Origin: Siccirubricoccus sp. G192
GTDB lineage: Bacteria > Pseudomonadota > Alphaproteobacteria > Acetobacterales > Acetobacteraceae
Assembly (NCBI RefSeq): GCF_019084075.1
Contig: NZ_JAHREN010000001.1
Location: 4,862,501-4,926,500 of the forward strand
Length of the DNA stretch: 64,000 bases
Direction of reading: 5' to 3'
Shown: piece by piece, positions 17,525 to 27,082 of the stretch
Layout of the letters: each line of letters opens with the position of its first letter
Position numbering within the stretch: the stretch's first letter is position 1
The notes under the pieces: generated by a model
Database searches by the model: none
What the model was told of the DNA's origin: nothing
What the model saw: only the letters and a program-made list of their open reading frames with translations
Position numbers and translations under genes: made by a program

Positions 17525-19294
17525 GTGCTAGCCTTGGTCATCGTGTCGCGCAACACCATCAACGCCTTCGCTCCCTCCACTGCAGGTCATGCCCCCGGTC
17601 CGGCCCTCGATGGCTGCATCGGCCCGCAGCCGCATGGGGGTTCCCCGGCCCCGCATCCCTGGGGCCGCAGCATCGTGCTGGTCGGCATGCCGGGGGCCGG
17701 GAAATCCTCCATTGGCCGCCGCCTGGCCGCCCGGCTCGGCCTGCCCTTCCTCGATGCCGATACCGAGATCGAGGCCGCCGCCGGCCAGCCCATCACCGAG
17801 ATCTTCAGCCGCTACGGCGAGGCGCATTTCCGCGACGGCGAGCGCCGGGTGATCTCCCGCCTCATCGCCGGCCCGCCGGTGGTGCTGGCCACCGGCGGCG
17901 GCGCCTTCACCGACCCGCGCACCCGGGCGGCGGTGCGGGCGGCCGGCGCCGTCTCGGTCTGGCTGAAATGCCGGCACGCCACCCTGCTCCGCCGCGTCGC
18001 CGGACGCGAGCACCGCCCGATGTTCCTCAATGCCGATCCCGGCCTGGTGCTGGACCGGCTGATGACGGCGCGCCACCCCCTCTATGCCGAGGCCGATATC
18101 GTGATCGCCTGCACCGACGAGAGTCCCGAGGTCACCACCCGCCGCGTCGCCGAGGCCCTGGCGGCCTGGCAGCCGCCCGCCCGCCTGCCGGTGACGCTGG
18201 GCGAACGCAGCTACGACATCCTGGTGGGCCGCGGGCTGCTGGCCCGCGCCGGGGCGCTGCTGGCGCCGGTGCTGCCGGCCCGGCGGGTGGCGATCGTCAC
18301 CGATGCCACGGTCGGGCCGCTGCACCTGCCCACGCTGCGGGAGGGCCTGGCCGAGGCCGGCTTCAACATCGCCACCGAGGTCACCGTGCCCCCAGGCGGA
18401 TCGAGCAAGGGCTTCGCCACCCTGGAATCCGTGCTGGAGCAATTGCTGGCCGCGGGGATCGAGCGGCGCACGGCGGTCATCGCGCTGGGCGGCGGCGTAG
18501 TGGGGGATCTCGCCGGCTTCGCCGCGGCGGTGGCGCTGCGCGGCCTGCCCTTCGTGCAGGTGCCGACCACCCTGCTGGCCCAGGTGGACAGCAGCGTCGG
18601 CGGCAAGACCGGCGTGAACCTGGCCGCCGGCAAGAACCTGGCCGGCGCCTTCCACCAGCCGCGCCTGGTGCTGGCCGATACCGGGACCCTGGCCACCCTG
18701 CCGCCGCGCGAACTCCGCGCCGGCTATGCGGAGGTCGCCAAGCACGGGCTGCTGGCCGGCGAGACGCTCTGGCGCTGGTGCGAGGCTGAAGGCCCGGCGC
18801 TGGTGGCCGGCGACCCGGCGGCGCTCGCCCATGCGGTGCTGGAAAGCTGCCGCCTGAAAGCCGCCGTGGTGGCGGGGGACGAGCGCGAGGAAAGCCCCGA
18901 GGGCGGCCGCGCCCTGCTCAATCTCGGCCATACCTTCGGCCATGCGCTGGAGGCCGAATGCGGCTATGGCGGCACCCTGCTGCATGGCGAGGCGGTGGCG
19001 GTGGGGCTCGGCCTCGCCGCCGCGCTCTCGGCCAGGCTCGGGCATTGCAGCCAGGAATTGCCGGGGCGGGTGGTGTCCCACCTTGCCGCTTGCGGCCTGC
19101 CCGCCCGCATCGCCGACCTGCCGCGCGGCTTCGCGGTGGCGGCGCTGCTCGGGCGGATGCGGAAGGACAAGAAGGTGCGGGACGGCGCGCTGCGCTTCGT
19201 GCTGCTGCGCGGCCCGGGCGAGGCCTTCACCGCCGCCGACGTGCCGATGGAGGCGGTGGAGGCGCTGCTGCGCGACGAGGGCTGCGAGGGCTGA
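17525..19294 (+). CDS. aroKB: Bifunctional shikimate kinase / 3-dehydroquinate synthase
   Basis: A fusion of two shikimate-pathway enzymes. Residues about 45-215 are shikimate kinase: P-loop VGMPGAGKSSIGRRLA, shikimate-binding DADTEIE, FRDGERRV and ATGGGAF. Residues about 220-589 are 3-dehydroquinate synthase: GGGVVGDLAGFAAA (NAD-binding), QVPTTLLAQVDSSVGGKTGVN, GYAEVAKHG and the metal-binding LGHTFGHALE with the later HGEAVAVG. Step 2 (AroB) and step 5 (AroK) are thus on one chain. This fusion is known in Acetobacteraceae. The start is uncertain: GTG 17525 or GTG 17543, with the sequence before SIVLVGMPG being non-catalytic. Confidence 0.93.
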   Translation: MLALVIVSRNTINAFAPSTAGHAPGPALDGCIGPQPHGGSPAPHPWGRSIVLVGMPGAGKSSIGRRLAARLGLPFLDADTEIEAAAGQPITEIFSRYGEAHFRDGERRVISRLIAGPPVVLATGGGAFTDPRTRAAVRAAGAVSVWLKCRHATLLRRVAGREHRPMFLNADPGLVLDRLMTARHPLYAEADIVIACTDESPEVTTRRVAEALAAWQPPARLPVTLGERSYDILVGRGLLARAGALLAPVLPARRVAIVTDATVGPLHLPTLREGLAEAGFNIATEVTVPPGGSSKGFATLESVLEQLLAAGIERRTAVIALGGGVVGDLAGFAAAVALRGLPFVQVPTTLLAQVDSSVGGKTGVNLAAGKNLAGAFHQPRLVLADTGTLATLPPRELRAGYAEVAKHGLLAGETLWRWCEAEGPALVAGDPAALAHAVLESCRLKAAVVAGDEREESPEGGRALLNLGHTFGHALEAECGYGGTLLHGEAVAVGLGLAAALSARLGHCSQELPGRVVSHLAACGLPARIADLPRGFAVAALLGRMRKDKKVRDGALRFVLLRGPGEAFTAADVPMEAVEALLRDEGCEG

Positions 19295-19358
19295 GACGCC
19301 CGGTCGTCCGGCGGCGCAGCCGGAGGGCGTGAACCGGTCCGCAGGACACAAGCCGCGC

Positions 19359-21566
19359 CTACCCGGCCTCCGCCGCAGCCTCCTCCGGCGCCAGCCGCAG
19401 CACCACGCGGGTGCCGCCCTCCCCGGTGAGCTCGGTCGCGAGCGTCGCGCCGATCTGCCGGGACAGGGCCCGGATCACCGTCGCGCCCAGGCTCGCCGCC
19501 CGGCCTTCCGGCGAATCCTCATCCGGCAGGAAGCGGCCCTGGCCCTCCACCATGGCCAGCAGCACCCCCTCCTCCAGCCGGGCGGAAAGCCGCACCGGCC
19601 CCGCGCCGGGCTCGGCATGGCGCAGCGCCTTCGCCACCAGCTCGCTCAGGATCAGCGCCAGCGGAATCGCCCGCTCGGCATCGAGCGTCAGCCCCTCCGG
19701 GGCCTCGGTGCGGAGATCGGCGCCGGGGTGCTGCACCGCGGCGCCGGCGGCCAGTTCGTGCAGCATGTCGGCGAGCCGCACATGTTTCAGGTCCGGGCTG
19801 TTCTGCAGGGCGCGATGCGCCTCCGCCACCGCCTGCACCCGCACCGTCGCGGCCTCCAGCGCGATGCGGGCCGCGGGCTCCTCCATCCGCCCGGCCTGCA
19901 GGCGGAGCAGCGCGGCCACCAGTTGCAGGCTGTTCTTGATGCGGTGCTCGGCCTCCCGCGCCAGGGCCTGCTGCGCCGCCAGCGCCTCCCGCAGCGCGTC
20001 CTCGGCGCGGTGCCGGTCCTCCATGTCGGTGCAGGTGCCGACCCAGTGGCGGATGCGGCCGGCCGCGTCGCGCACCGGCGCGCCGCGCACCTGGAACCAG
20101 CGATAGCCGCCATCGGCGCCACGCAGGCGGGTATCGGCCTCGTAGTCGCCGCCGCCCTCCAGCGCCGCCTCCCAGGCCAGGCTCAGCGCCGGCGCGTCCT
20201 CCGGGTGCAGCATGGCGAGCCAGCCGCCGTGCCGCGCCGCCGCCAGGTCGAGCCCGGCTTGGCGGCGCAGGCGCTGGTTCATGTATTCCGGCTCGCCCCG
20301 CGCATCGGTCTGCCAGACCAGGTGCGGCATGGCCTCGGCCAGGGTGCGGAAACGGTCCTCGCTGGCCAGCAGCGCCTGTTCGGCGCGCTTGCGGAGGTCG
20401 ATATCGGTATTGGCGCCCACCCATTCGATGACCCGCCCGGCGGTGTCGCGCAGCGGCACGGCGCGGGCCGCGGTCCAGCGCCAATCGCCATCGGCATGGC
20501 GGAGCCGGTATTCGGTGTCATAGGCCCTGCCCAGCGCCAGGGCGGCGGCCCAGGCATCCCGCACCCGCTCCCGGTCCTCGGGATGCACGGCGTCGAGCCA
20601 GCCCCAGCCGGCCGCCTCCGCGGGTGCCTGGCCGGTGAATTCCGCCCAGTCGGCACCGTGCAGCAGGCGGCCATCCGGCGCGGTGGTCCAGACCGCCAGC
20701 GCGCCGGCCTCGACCAGGGCGCGGTAGCGTGCCTCGCTCGCCGCCAGCGCGGCCTCGGCCCGGGTGAGGTCGGTGACGTCGCGGCAGACCAGGATGCCGC
20801 CGCTGATCCGGCCGGCCGCGTCATGGATCGGCCCGGCGCTGCACAGGATGGGCACCACGGTGCCGTCCCGCCGCCGCAGCAGCCAGGTCTCCTGCCGCAC
20901 CGTCTCGCCCCGGCGGACCGCGCGGGTCAGCGGCAATTCCTCGGGCGCGGCGGGGGTGGTGCCATCCGGGCGGAAGACCTGCCAGGTGGCGGGGTGCAGG
21001 GCGGCCTCCTGGCCCAGCACCGCGGCGGCCTCCAGCCCGGCCAGTTGCAGCCCGTGGGCGCTGACGCGGATCAGGCGGGCCTCCGGCGCCTCGGCCAACA
21101 GCAGCCCTTCGGGGATATGGTCGAAGAGCGCGTCCAGGGTCGCCTGCGCCGCCTCCGCCCGGCGCAGCGCCGCCTGCTGGGCGGTCACGTCGCGGAGCTG
21201 CGCCAGCACGCCCCAGATGGCGCCCTGCGGGTCGTGCAGCGGCGTCGCCTCGATCTCCCAGAAGCCCGGCACGGCATCGGGGCGGAGCCGCAGCGGCTGG
21301 CCAGGCGTGCGGCGGGCGGCACCGGTCAGCCGCACCTGTTCGAGAGCGGCGAGATGCCCCGCCGCCGCCAAGTCCGGGAAGGCCGCCGCCAGGGAGAGGC
21401 CGAGCAACTCCGCCGCCTCCCGCCCGGCCGCCAGGCAGAAGGCCGGATTGGCATAGAGGAACCGCTGCGCCGGGCCGCCGAACACTACGGTGGGGTTCGG
21501 CGAGCCCTCGGCGAAGCCGCGGATCGGTTCGATATCGGGCGCGGTCGGGCGGCCATTGTCAGGCAC
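19359..21566 (-). CDS. Multi-PAS sensor histidine kinase (HisKA_2/HWE-like) with degenerate ATP-binding motifs
   Basis: About 735 residues from GTG 21566. Four PAS domains are visible at roughly 15-130, 138-262, 270-390 and 400-520, the last two with the WxWLDAVHPEDRERV/WLAMLHPEDAPAL PAC signature. The phosphoacceptor helix has EAEHRIKNSLQLVAALLRLQ. In the ATPase domain the expected N-box Asn (ELxxNAxKH) is Lys (ELVAKALRHA) and the G1-box Asp is missing (VEGQGRFLPDE). No transmembrane segment is seen, so it is a soluble sensor. No response regulator is adjacent. It may be inactive as a kinase, or may act as a phosphatase or scaffold; see findings. Confidence 0.85.
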   Translation of the reverse strand: MPDNGRPTAPDIEPIRGFAEGSPNPTVVFGGPAQRFLYANPAFCLAAGREAAELLGLSLAAAFPDLAAAGHLAALEQVRLTGAARRTPGQPLRLRPDAVPGFWEIEATPLHDPQGAIWGVLAQLRDVTAQQAALRRAEAAQATLDALFDHIPEGLLLAEAPEARLIRVSAHGLQLAGLEAAAVLGQEAALHPATWQVFRPDGTTPAAPEELPLTRAVRRGETVRQETWLLRRRDGTVVPILCSAGPIHDAAGRISGGILVCRDVTDLTRAEAALAASEARYRALVEAGALAVWTTAPDGRLLHGADWAEFTGQAPAEAAGWGWLDAVHPEDRERVRDAWAAALALGRAYDTEYRLRHADGDWRWTAARAVPLRDTAGRVIEWVGANTDIDLRKRAEQALLASEDRFRTLAEAMPHLVWQTDARGEPEYMNQRLRRQAGLDLAAARHGGWLAMLHPEDAPALSLAWEAALEGGGDYEADTRLRGADGGYRWFQVRGAPVRDAAGRIRHWVGTCTDMEDRHRAEDALREALAAQQALAREAEHRIKNSLQLVAALLRLQAGRMEEPAARIALEAATVRVQAVAEAHRALQNSPDLKHVRLADMLHELAAGAAVQHPGADLRTEAPEGLTLDAERAIPLALILSELVAKALRHAEPGAGPVRLSARLEEGVLLAMVEGQGRFLPDEDSPEGRAASLGATVIRALSRQIGATLATELTGEGGTRVVLRLAPEEAAAEAG

Positions 21567-21840
21567 GGTCCGCTTACCCCCCCTCAAGGCTGGAAAATGC
21601 TGGATGCTGAATGGATAGGACGCCGTTCCTCTTACCGGAAACGGCGCGGCGCGACGAATGAAGACCCCGTTGGTTGCCATCACAGCCGGATGATTGCCGC
21701 ATTGCTGCGTGAGGGCCTGCCTGGGCCGTATTTCGGTTTTCCTCGCAGATCCGGCACCGATGGTGCTCCGGCCGGACAGGCGGCGCACCGTGTCCGGGAC
21801 GCCGCCCTGCCCGCCGCAAAGAGGACCGACAATGCGCCGG

Positions 21841-22395
21841 TCAGGCCGCCTTGCGCTTGCGAACCAGGGCCAGGCCCAGCAAGGCTGTGCCGAAAAGGGC
21901 GAGGGAGGCGGGCTCGGGAACCGCGACCGAACTCACCAGGAAGAAGCCGGCGCCAGCCCCGAAGGGCGACAGCAGCACGGTGCCACCAATGGAGTGGTTG
22001 CCGACGCCAAGTGCGAAGACACCATGGCTGATGTTCGGATTGGCCAGGCAGGCGCTGATGTCACCGCCGCAGTCCGACCCTGGAACGGGAACCGATGTAG
22101 GCCCAAGCAGGCTCCCGAAGTCGGTGACGTTGAACTGATCGCCCGAGCTGAATCCATCGAGAAGAGTCAAAGTACCCGGAGCGGACAGGGTGAAGGTCCA
22201 GGGGGCATCGGGTGCCGCGATGCTGGGAGGATTGACGCCAAGTATGAAGCCGGCGCCGCTGGTCAGGCTGGAACCGACATCTCTGAAACCAAATGTGTAC
22301 CACTGATCCAGCGCGATCGGGGCGGCATTCGCTCGCAGTCCACCCAGAGCTGACGCCGCAATGAAAAGGCCCAGACAGAAAAGCTTTCGAAGCAT
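21841..22395 (-). CDS. PEP-CTERM sorting domain-containing protein
   Basis: A 184-residue exported protein starting at ATG 22395 with signal peptide MLRKLFCLGLFIAASALG...ANA. It ends in a PEP-CTERM sorting signal: VPEPASLALFGTALLGLALVRKRKAA, that is PEP, a hydrophobic span and a basic tail. Exosortase would remove this tail on the way to the surface or exopolysaccharide. The two Cys in SDCGGDISAC may form a disulfide. The body resembles a small beta-rich lectin-like domain. A sigma-54-type promoter lies upstream at 22452-22466. Confidence 0.85.
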   Translation of the reverse strand: MLRKLFCLGLFIAASALGGLRANAAPIALDQWYTFGFRDVGSSLTSGAGFILGVNPPSIAAPDAPWTFTLSAPGTLTLLDGFSSGDQFNVTDFGSLLGPTSVPVPGSDCGGDISACLANPNISHGVFALGVGNHSIGGTVLLSPFGAGAGFFLVSSVAVPEPASLALFGTALLGLALVRKRKAA

Positions 22396-22451
22396 GGTAG
22401 CCTCCGCTTGGTGTTTCACCCTCTGCGCGCAACCGCACGCTGCCTGCTGAA

Positions 22452-22466
22452 GCAAATTCCATGCCG
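22452..22466 (-). promoter_or_regulatory. Sigma-54 (-24/-12) promoter of the PEP-CTERM gene
   Basis: On the minus strand CGGCAT-GGAAT-TTGC (followed by TT) has the invariant GG and GC exactly 10 bases apart, with two mismatches to TGGCAC-N5-TTGC. The predicted transcript start is about 45 nt ahead of ATG 22395. The same arrangement precedes the PEP-CTERM genes at 31224 and 40666. Confidence 0.6.
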
Positions 22467-22576
22467 CTGAAAATGAGGCTCTTTTCCCAAGGGCTTAGCA
22501 ACGCAATTTTTGTGCATTCAAAATGATGTAAACAATCCCGACATTCTGTAAATCAAGGGACAGGAATGCGAGCACC

Positions 22577-22595
22577 GCAGGCCATACCGGCCTGC
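22577..22595. other. Short inverted repeat in the AT-richer gap 22396-22724
   Basis: GCAGGCC-5 nt-GGCCTGC. The 330-bp gap between the divergent PEP-CTERM and DUF2889 genes otherwise holds the sigma-54 promoter, two TGTAAA motifs (around 22527 and 22547) and no gene. Confidence 0.4.
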
Positions 22596-22724
22596 CATTG
22601 GATTGCCGTTCCGAACCCGACCCTGTCTCGAAACCACGCCTCTTCCGCCCGCGCCTCCTCTGCTGGCCAAGGACATCGCCGTATGGCATAGGTCCTTGTT
22701 GCGCTGCACCATCCGGAGATGCCC

Positions 22725-23311
22725 ATGCCCCTTCCCACCCCCGTCGAGCGGAAGCTGCTGCATCTGCGCGACATCCAGTTGCGCGGCTGGCAAAGGGCCG
22801 ACGGGCTCTATGACATCGAGGCGCATCTGCTCGATACCAAGGCCACGTCCTTCCGCAACGAGAGCCGCGGCGAGGTGCCGCCGGGCACCCCGCTGCACGG
22901 CATGTGGCTGCGCCTGACCATCGCCGAGGACATGCAGGTGGTGGCCTGCGAGGCCTCCTCCGACCATACCCCCTATGCGATCTGCCCGCAGGCGGCGCCG
23001 ATTTCAGCCGCCTGGCCGGGCTGAGGATCGGCCCCGGCTTCAACCGCGCGGTGGTCGAGCGGGTGGGCGGCACCCATGGCTGCACGCATCTGCGGGAGTT
23101 GCTCGGGCAGATGGCGACGGTGGCCTACCAGACCCTCTACCCCATCCGCGCCGCCAGGGAGCGCGAGGAGGCGGCGCGGCGGATCGCCGCCGGCGAGGCG
23201 CCGCCCCGCAAGCGCCCGGCGCTGGTCGGCACCTGCATCGCCTATGCCCCGGACAGCCCGGTGACGCTGGCGCGCTGGCCGCATCTGAAGGAGCAGCAGG
23301 CGGCGGAATAG
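22725..23311 (+). CDS. DUF2889 domain-containing protein, single-base frameshift
   Basis: About 195 residues after repair. It starts MPLPTPVERKLLHLRDIQLRGWQR at ATG 22725, preceded by CCGGAG (ATG 22719 is an alternative). The frame breaks near 22998, where one C is missing before GATTTC; the second frame continues FSRLAGLRIGPGFNRAVVERVGGTHGCTHLRELL, the conserved core of DUF2889. It ends with LARWPHLKEQQAAE. The family is common in proteobacteria and has no assigned role; the conserved Cys/His positions are suggestive of metal binding but that is a guess. Confidence 0.78.
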
Positions 23312-23328
23312 CCTGGGCGCGCCGGCCC

Positions 23329-24444
23329 TCAGCCCGGCGCCAGCAGCCGCCCGCCAAGCAGCGGCCGCGCCACCCCGGTGGTGCCCGGGAAGGTCAGCGG
23401 CAGGCCGCGCGCGACCCGGGCCGCCAGCAGGCCGAAAGCCTGCGCCTCCAGCGCATCGCCATCCCAGCCCACCGCCTCCACCGGCCGCACCGGCTGGCCC
23501 AGCGCGGCTTGCAGCGCCCGCATCAGCGCCGGATTGCGCCGGCCGCCGCCGCCCACCAGCCATTGCCGCGGCGGCGCCGGGAAGTGGCGCGACGCGGCGG
23601 CGACGCAGCCGGCGGCGAAGCCCACCAGGGTGGCGGCGCCATCCGCGGGCGAGAGTTGCTCCAGCCCCGCCTCCCGCAGCGCCCGGCTGAAATCCAGCCG
23701 GTCGAGCGACTTGGGCGGCGGCGCTGCCAGGAAGGGATGCGCCAGCAGCCGCCCGAGCACCGCCGCATCCGCCCGCCCGGCCAGGGCCAGGCGGCCCTCG
23801 GCGTCGTAGTCCAGGCCGGCGGCGCGGCGCGCCCAGTCATCCAGCGGGCCATTGGCCGGGCCGGTATCGAAGGCCAGCAACGCGTCCCCAGGCCCGATCC
23901 AGGTGACATTGCCGACGCCGCCGAGATTCAGCACTGCCAGCGGCTTCGGCAGGGCATGGGCCAGGGCGGCATGGAAGACCGGCACCAGCGGCGCCCCCTG
24001 GCCGCCGGCGGCGACATCGGCGCTGCGGAAATCATGCGCCACGGGCAGGCCGGTGAGCCGCGCCAGCAGCGCCGCATCGCCCACCTGCCAGGTCCGCCCT
24101 TGCTGCGGCCGGTGCAGGATGGTCTGGCCATGGAAGCCCAGCAGGTCGGCCGCCTCGCCGGCCTCGCGGCGCAGGCGGTCGCTGAGCGCCGCCACTGCCT
24201 CGGCATGGCGGAGCGTCAGGCGGTGGACGCAATCGGCCAGGAAGGGGTCGGCCGGGTCGAGGCCAGGGGTGGGGCCAGCGGCGAGGTCCAGCAGCCGCCG
24301 CAGGTCCTGCCGCAGCGGGGCGGCATAGGGCAGGGTCAGGGCCGGGCCGGTGCGGGCGATGGTCTCGCCATCCGTCTCCACCCAGGCGGCATCCACCCCG
24401 TCCAGCGAAGTGCCGCTCATCAACCCGATGCTTCGATGCCCCAT
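23329..24444 (-). CDS. anmK: Anhydro-N-acetylmuramic acid kinase
   Basis: A 371-residue protein, the usual length. AnmK cleaves and phosphorylates 1,6-anhydro-MurNAc from cell-wall turnover to MurNAc-6-phosphate. Signatures: GLMSGTSLDGVDAAWVETDG at the start, GFHGQTILHRPQQG, the LNLGGVGNVTWIGPG phosphate-binding strand, DTGPANGPLDDW and WLVGGGGRRNPALM. It is divergent from tyrS with a 91-bp gap; this anmK-tyrS neighbourhood is common in alphaproteobacteria. Confidence 0.95.
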   Translation of the reverse strand: MGHRSIGLMSGTSLDGVDAAWVETDGETIARTGPALTLPYAAPLRQDLRRLLDLAAGPTPGLDPADPFLADCVHRLTLRHAEAVAALSDRLRREAGEAADLLGFHGQTILHRPQQGRTWQVGDAALLARLTGLPVAHDFRSADVAAGGQGAPLVPVFHAALAHALPKPLAVLNLGGVGNVTWIGPGDALLAFDTGPANGPLDDWARRAAGLDYDAEGRLALAGRADAAVLGRLLAHPFLAAPPPKSLDRLDFSRALREAGLEQLSPADGAATLVGFAAGCVAAASRHFPAPPRQWLVGGGGRRNPALMRALQAALGQPVRPVEAVGWDGDALEAQAFGLLAARVARGLPLTFPGTTGVARPLLGGRLLAPG

Positions 24445-24535
24445 GGTTCTATGCCTGCCAGCCCTGTGCTAACGGGGGCACCCCCCGCCCTGCAAGCAAG
24501 CACGGGCGCGGCCAGGTTTCGAGTGGTTCCAGAGC

Positions 24536-25765
24536 ATGACCGGCCCGACCAGCGACTTCCTCCACGCCGCCCAGGAGCGTGGCTACATCCACCAGGTGAC
24601 GGATTCGGCGGCGCTGGATACGCGCCTGCGGGAGGGGCAGGTCGCCGCCTATATCGGCTTCGACTGCACGGCGGACAGCCTGCATGTCGGCCACCTGCTC
24701 TCCATCATGCTGCTGCGGCTGTTGCAGACCACTGGCCACCGGCCGGTGGCGCTGATCGGCGGCGGCACCACCAAGGTGGGCGACCCCTCGGGCAAGGACG
24801 AAGCCCGCCAATTGCTGACCGAGGAGCGGATCGAGGCGAACAAGGCCGGCATCCGCCGCAGCTTCGAGAGCTTCCTGGATTTCGCGCCCGGCCGCGCGCT
24901 GATGCTCGACAATGCCGCATGGCTGGACGAGCTGCGCTACATCCCCTTCCTACGCGACGTGGGCCGGCATTTCAGCGTCAACCGCATGCTGACCATGGAC
25001 AGCGTGCGGCTCCGGCTGGAGCGCGACCAGCCGCTGAGCTTCCTCGAATTCAACTACATGCTGCTGCAATCCTACGACTTCCTGGAACTGCACCGGCGGC
25101 ATGGCGTGACGCTCCAGATGGGCGGGTCCGACCAGTGGGGCAATATCGTCATGGGCGCCGACCTGGTGCGCCGGATGGCGAGCGCGGAAGCCTTCGGCCT
25201 GACCACGCCGCTGCTCACCACCGCCTCCGGCGCCAAGATGGGCAAGACCGCGGCCGGCGCCGTCTGGCTGAACCCGGACCGCCTCAGCCCCTATGACTAC
25301 TGGCAGTTCTGGCGCAACGCGGATGACGCCGATGTCGGCCGCTTCCTGGCACTCTTCACCGAGCTGCCGATGCCGGAGGTGCGCCGCCTCGCCGCCCTGC
25401 GGGACGCCGAGATCAACGAGGCGAAGAAGCTGCTGGCCACCGAGGCCACCGCGCTGCTGCATGGCCGCGCCGCGGCGGAGACGGCGGCCGAGACGGCGCG
25501 GCGCGCCTTCGAGGAAGGCCAGGCCGCCGAGACCCTGCCCAGCCTCACCGCCAGCCTGCCGGCGCCGGTGCTCGACCTGCTGGTGGCGGCGCAACTGGTG
25601 GCGAGCAAGGGCGAGGCGCGGCGCCTGGTGGCGCAGGGCGGCATCCGGCTGAACGACGCGCCGGTGGCCGACCCGCAGCAGGTGGTGACGGCGGCCGACC
25701 TGCGGGATGGCGCCGCCAAGCTCTCGCTCGGCCGCAAGCGGCACCTGCTGGTCCGCGCGGGCTGA
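24536..25765 (+). CDS. tyrS: Tyrosyl-tRNA synthetase
   Basis: A 409-residue class Ic aminoacyl-tRNA synthetase. The HIGH motif appears as HVGHL (about residue 47), the tyrosine-binding region as YNFLQSYDF-like [14 protein letters not shown], and the KMSKS motif as KMGKT (about residue 234). The C-terminal S4 RNA-binding domain (about 340-409) contains [19 protein letters not shown]. It charges tRNA-Tyr. Start ATG 24536. Confidence 0.96.
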   Translation: MTGPTSDFLHAAQERGYIHQVTDSAALDTRLREGQVAAYIGFDCTADSLHVGHLLSIMLLRLLQTTGHRPVALIGGGTTKVGDPSGKDEARQLLTEERIEANKAGIRRSFESFLDFAPGRALMLDNAAWLDELRYIPFLRDVGRHFSVNRMLTMDSVRLRLERDQPLSFLEFNYMLLQSYDFLELHRRHGVTLQMGGSDQWGNIVMGADLVRRMASAEAFGLTTPLLTTASGAKMGKTAAGAVWLNPDRLSPYDYWQFWRNADDADVGRFLALFTELPMPEVRRLAALRDAEINEAKKLLATEATALLHGRAAAETAAETARRAFEEGQAAETLPSLTASLPAPVLDLLVAAQLVASKGEARRLVAQGGIRLNDAPVADPQQVVTAADLRDGAAKLSLGRKRHLLVRAG

Positions 25766-25815
25766 AGCGGGGCCGGGCGGCGCCCGGAAAACCTTCCGCC
25801 ACGGCATCACAAACC

Positions 25816-25847
25816 CCGCCGGGCCGGCTGCGTTGCTGGCCCGGCGG
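25816..25847. terminator. Hairpin after tyrS, possible terminator
   Basis: CCGCCGGGCC-12 nt-GGCCCGGCGG, a perfect 10-bp GC stem 50 bp after the tyrS stop, with no T-tract. Confidence 0.4.
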
Positions 25848-25892
25848 TGGCTGCCGGAGGGTCCGGGCGCCGGCTGCCGGAGGGAGCCTGGC

Positions 25893-27065
25893 ATGCGCGC
25901 ACTCTGCTGGCACGGCAAGCACGACATCCGCTGCGACACGGTGCCCGACCCGAAGATCGAGCATCCCCGCGACGCCATCATCAAGGTCACGAGCTGCGCC
26001 ATCTGCGGCTCCGACCTGCATCTCTACGACAACGTCATCCCCGCCATGGAGAACGGGGACATCATGGGCCACGAGACCATGGGCGAGGTGGTCGAGGTCG
26101 GCCCGGAGGCCCGCGGCAAGCTCAAGGTCGGCGACCGCATCGTGGTGCCCTTCACCATCTTCTGCGGCGAGTGCGAGCAGTGCCGGCGCGGCAATTTCTC
26201 GGTCTGCGAGCGCAGCAACCGCAACAAGGCGATGGCCGACAAGGTCTTCGGCCACACCACCGCGGGCCTCTTCGGCTATACCCACCTCACCGGCGGCTAT
26301 GCCGGCGGCCAGGCCGAATACCTCCGCGTGCCCTTCGCTGATGCGACGCATATCAAGGTGCCCGCCGGGATCCCGGACGAGAAGCTGCTCTTCCTCAGCG
26401 ACATCTTCCCGACCGGCTGGCAGGGCGCGGTGCAATGCGACATCCAGCCCGAGGATACGGTGTGCATCTGGGGCTGCGGGCCGGTCGGGCAGATGACGAT
26501 CCGCAGCGCCCTGCTGCTCGGCGCGAAGCAGGTGATCGCCATCGACCGCGTGCCGGAACGCCTCTCCATGGCACGGGCCGGCGGCGCCACCACCATCAAT
26601 TTCGAGGAGGAGAGCGTCCTCGAACGCCTCCAGGACCTCACCGGCGGCAAGGGCCCCGAGAAATGCATCGACGCGGTGGGCATGGAGGCGCATGCGACGG
26701 CCACGCTCGACAGCATCTATGACCGCGTGAAGCAGGCGGTGATGCTGGAGAGCGACCGCGCGCATGTGCTGCGGGAGATGATGTATGTCTGCCGCCCGGC
26801 CGGCGTGCTCTCGGTGCCCGGCGTCTATGGCGGGCTGATCGACAAGGTTCCCTTCGGCATGGTCATGAACAAGGGCCTGACCATCCGCACCGGCCAGACC
26901 CATGTGAACCGCTGGACCGACGACCTGCTGCGGCGCATCGAGGAAGGCCAGATCGACCCCTCCTTCGTCATCACCCATACCGTCGGGCTCGATGCCGGGC
27001 CGGGGATGTACAAGACCTTCCGCGACAAGCAGGACGGCTGCATCAAGGTGGTCCTCAAACCCTGA
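25893..27065 (+). CDS. Zinc-dependent alcohol dehydrogenase (glutathione-independent formaldehyde dehydrogenase-like)
   Basis: A 390-residue medium-chain dehydrogenase; ATG 25893 follows GGAGGGA. Catalytic zinc ligands: ICGSDLH (Cys), GHETMGEV (His-Glu). Structural zinc cysteines: [20 protein letters not shown]. The Rossmann motif is [10 protein letters not shown], followed by [10 protein letters not shown], which predicts NAD preference. Closest in form to the tetrameric formaldehyde-dismutase/GD-FALDH subgroup. The next gene (27083) overlaps functionally by position, 17 bp downstream on the same strand. Confidence 0.9.
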   Translation: MRALCWHGKHDIRCDTVPDPKIEHPRDAIIKVTSCAICGSDLHLYDNVIPAMENGDIMGHETMGEVVEVGPEARGKLKVGDRIVVPFTIFCGECEQCRRGNFSVCERSNRNKAMADKVFGHTTAGLFGYTHLTGGYAGGQAEYLRVPFADATHIKVPAGIPDEKLLFLSDIFPTGWQGAVQCDIQPEDTVCIWGCGPVGQMTIRSALLLGAKQVIAIDRVPERLSMARAGGATTINFEEESVLERLQDLTGGKGPEKCIDAVGMEAHATATLDSIYDRVKQAVMLESDRAHVLREMMYVCRPAGVLSVPGVYGGLIDKVPFGMVMNKGLTIRTGQTHVNRWTDDLLRRIEEGQIDPSFVITHTVGLDAGPGMYKTFRDKQDGCIKVVLKP

Positions 27066-27082
27066 AATAGGCAGGTGGTGTC

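Noticed and set aside
22503-22517. Alternative sigma-54 element ATGCAC-AAAAA-TTGC before the 22395 gene
   Set aside because: The invariant GG is missing; the site at 22452-22466 fits better and gives the same leader length as the other two genes.
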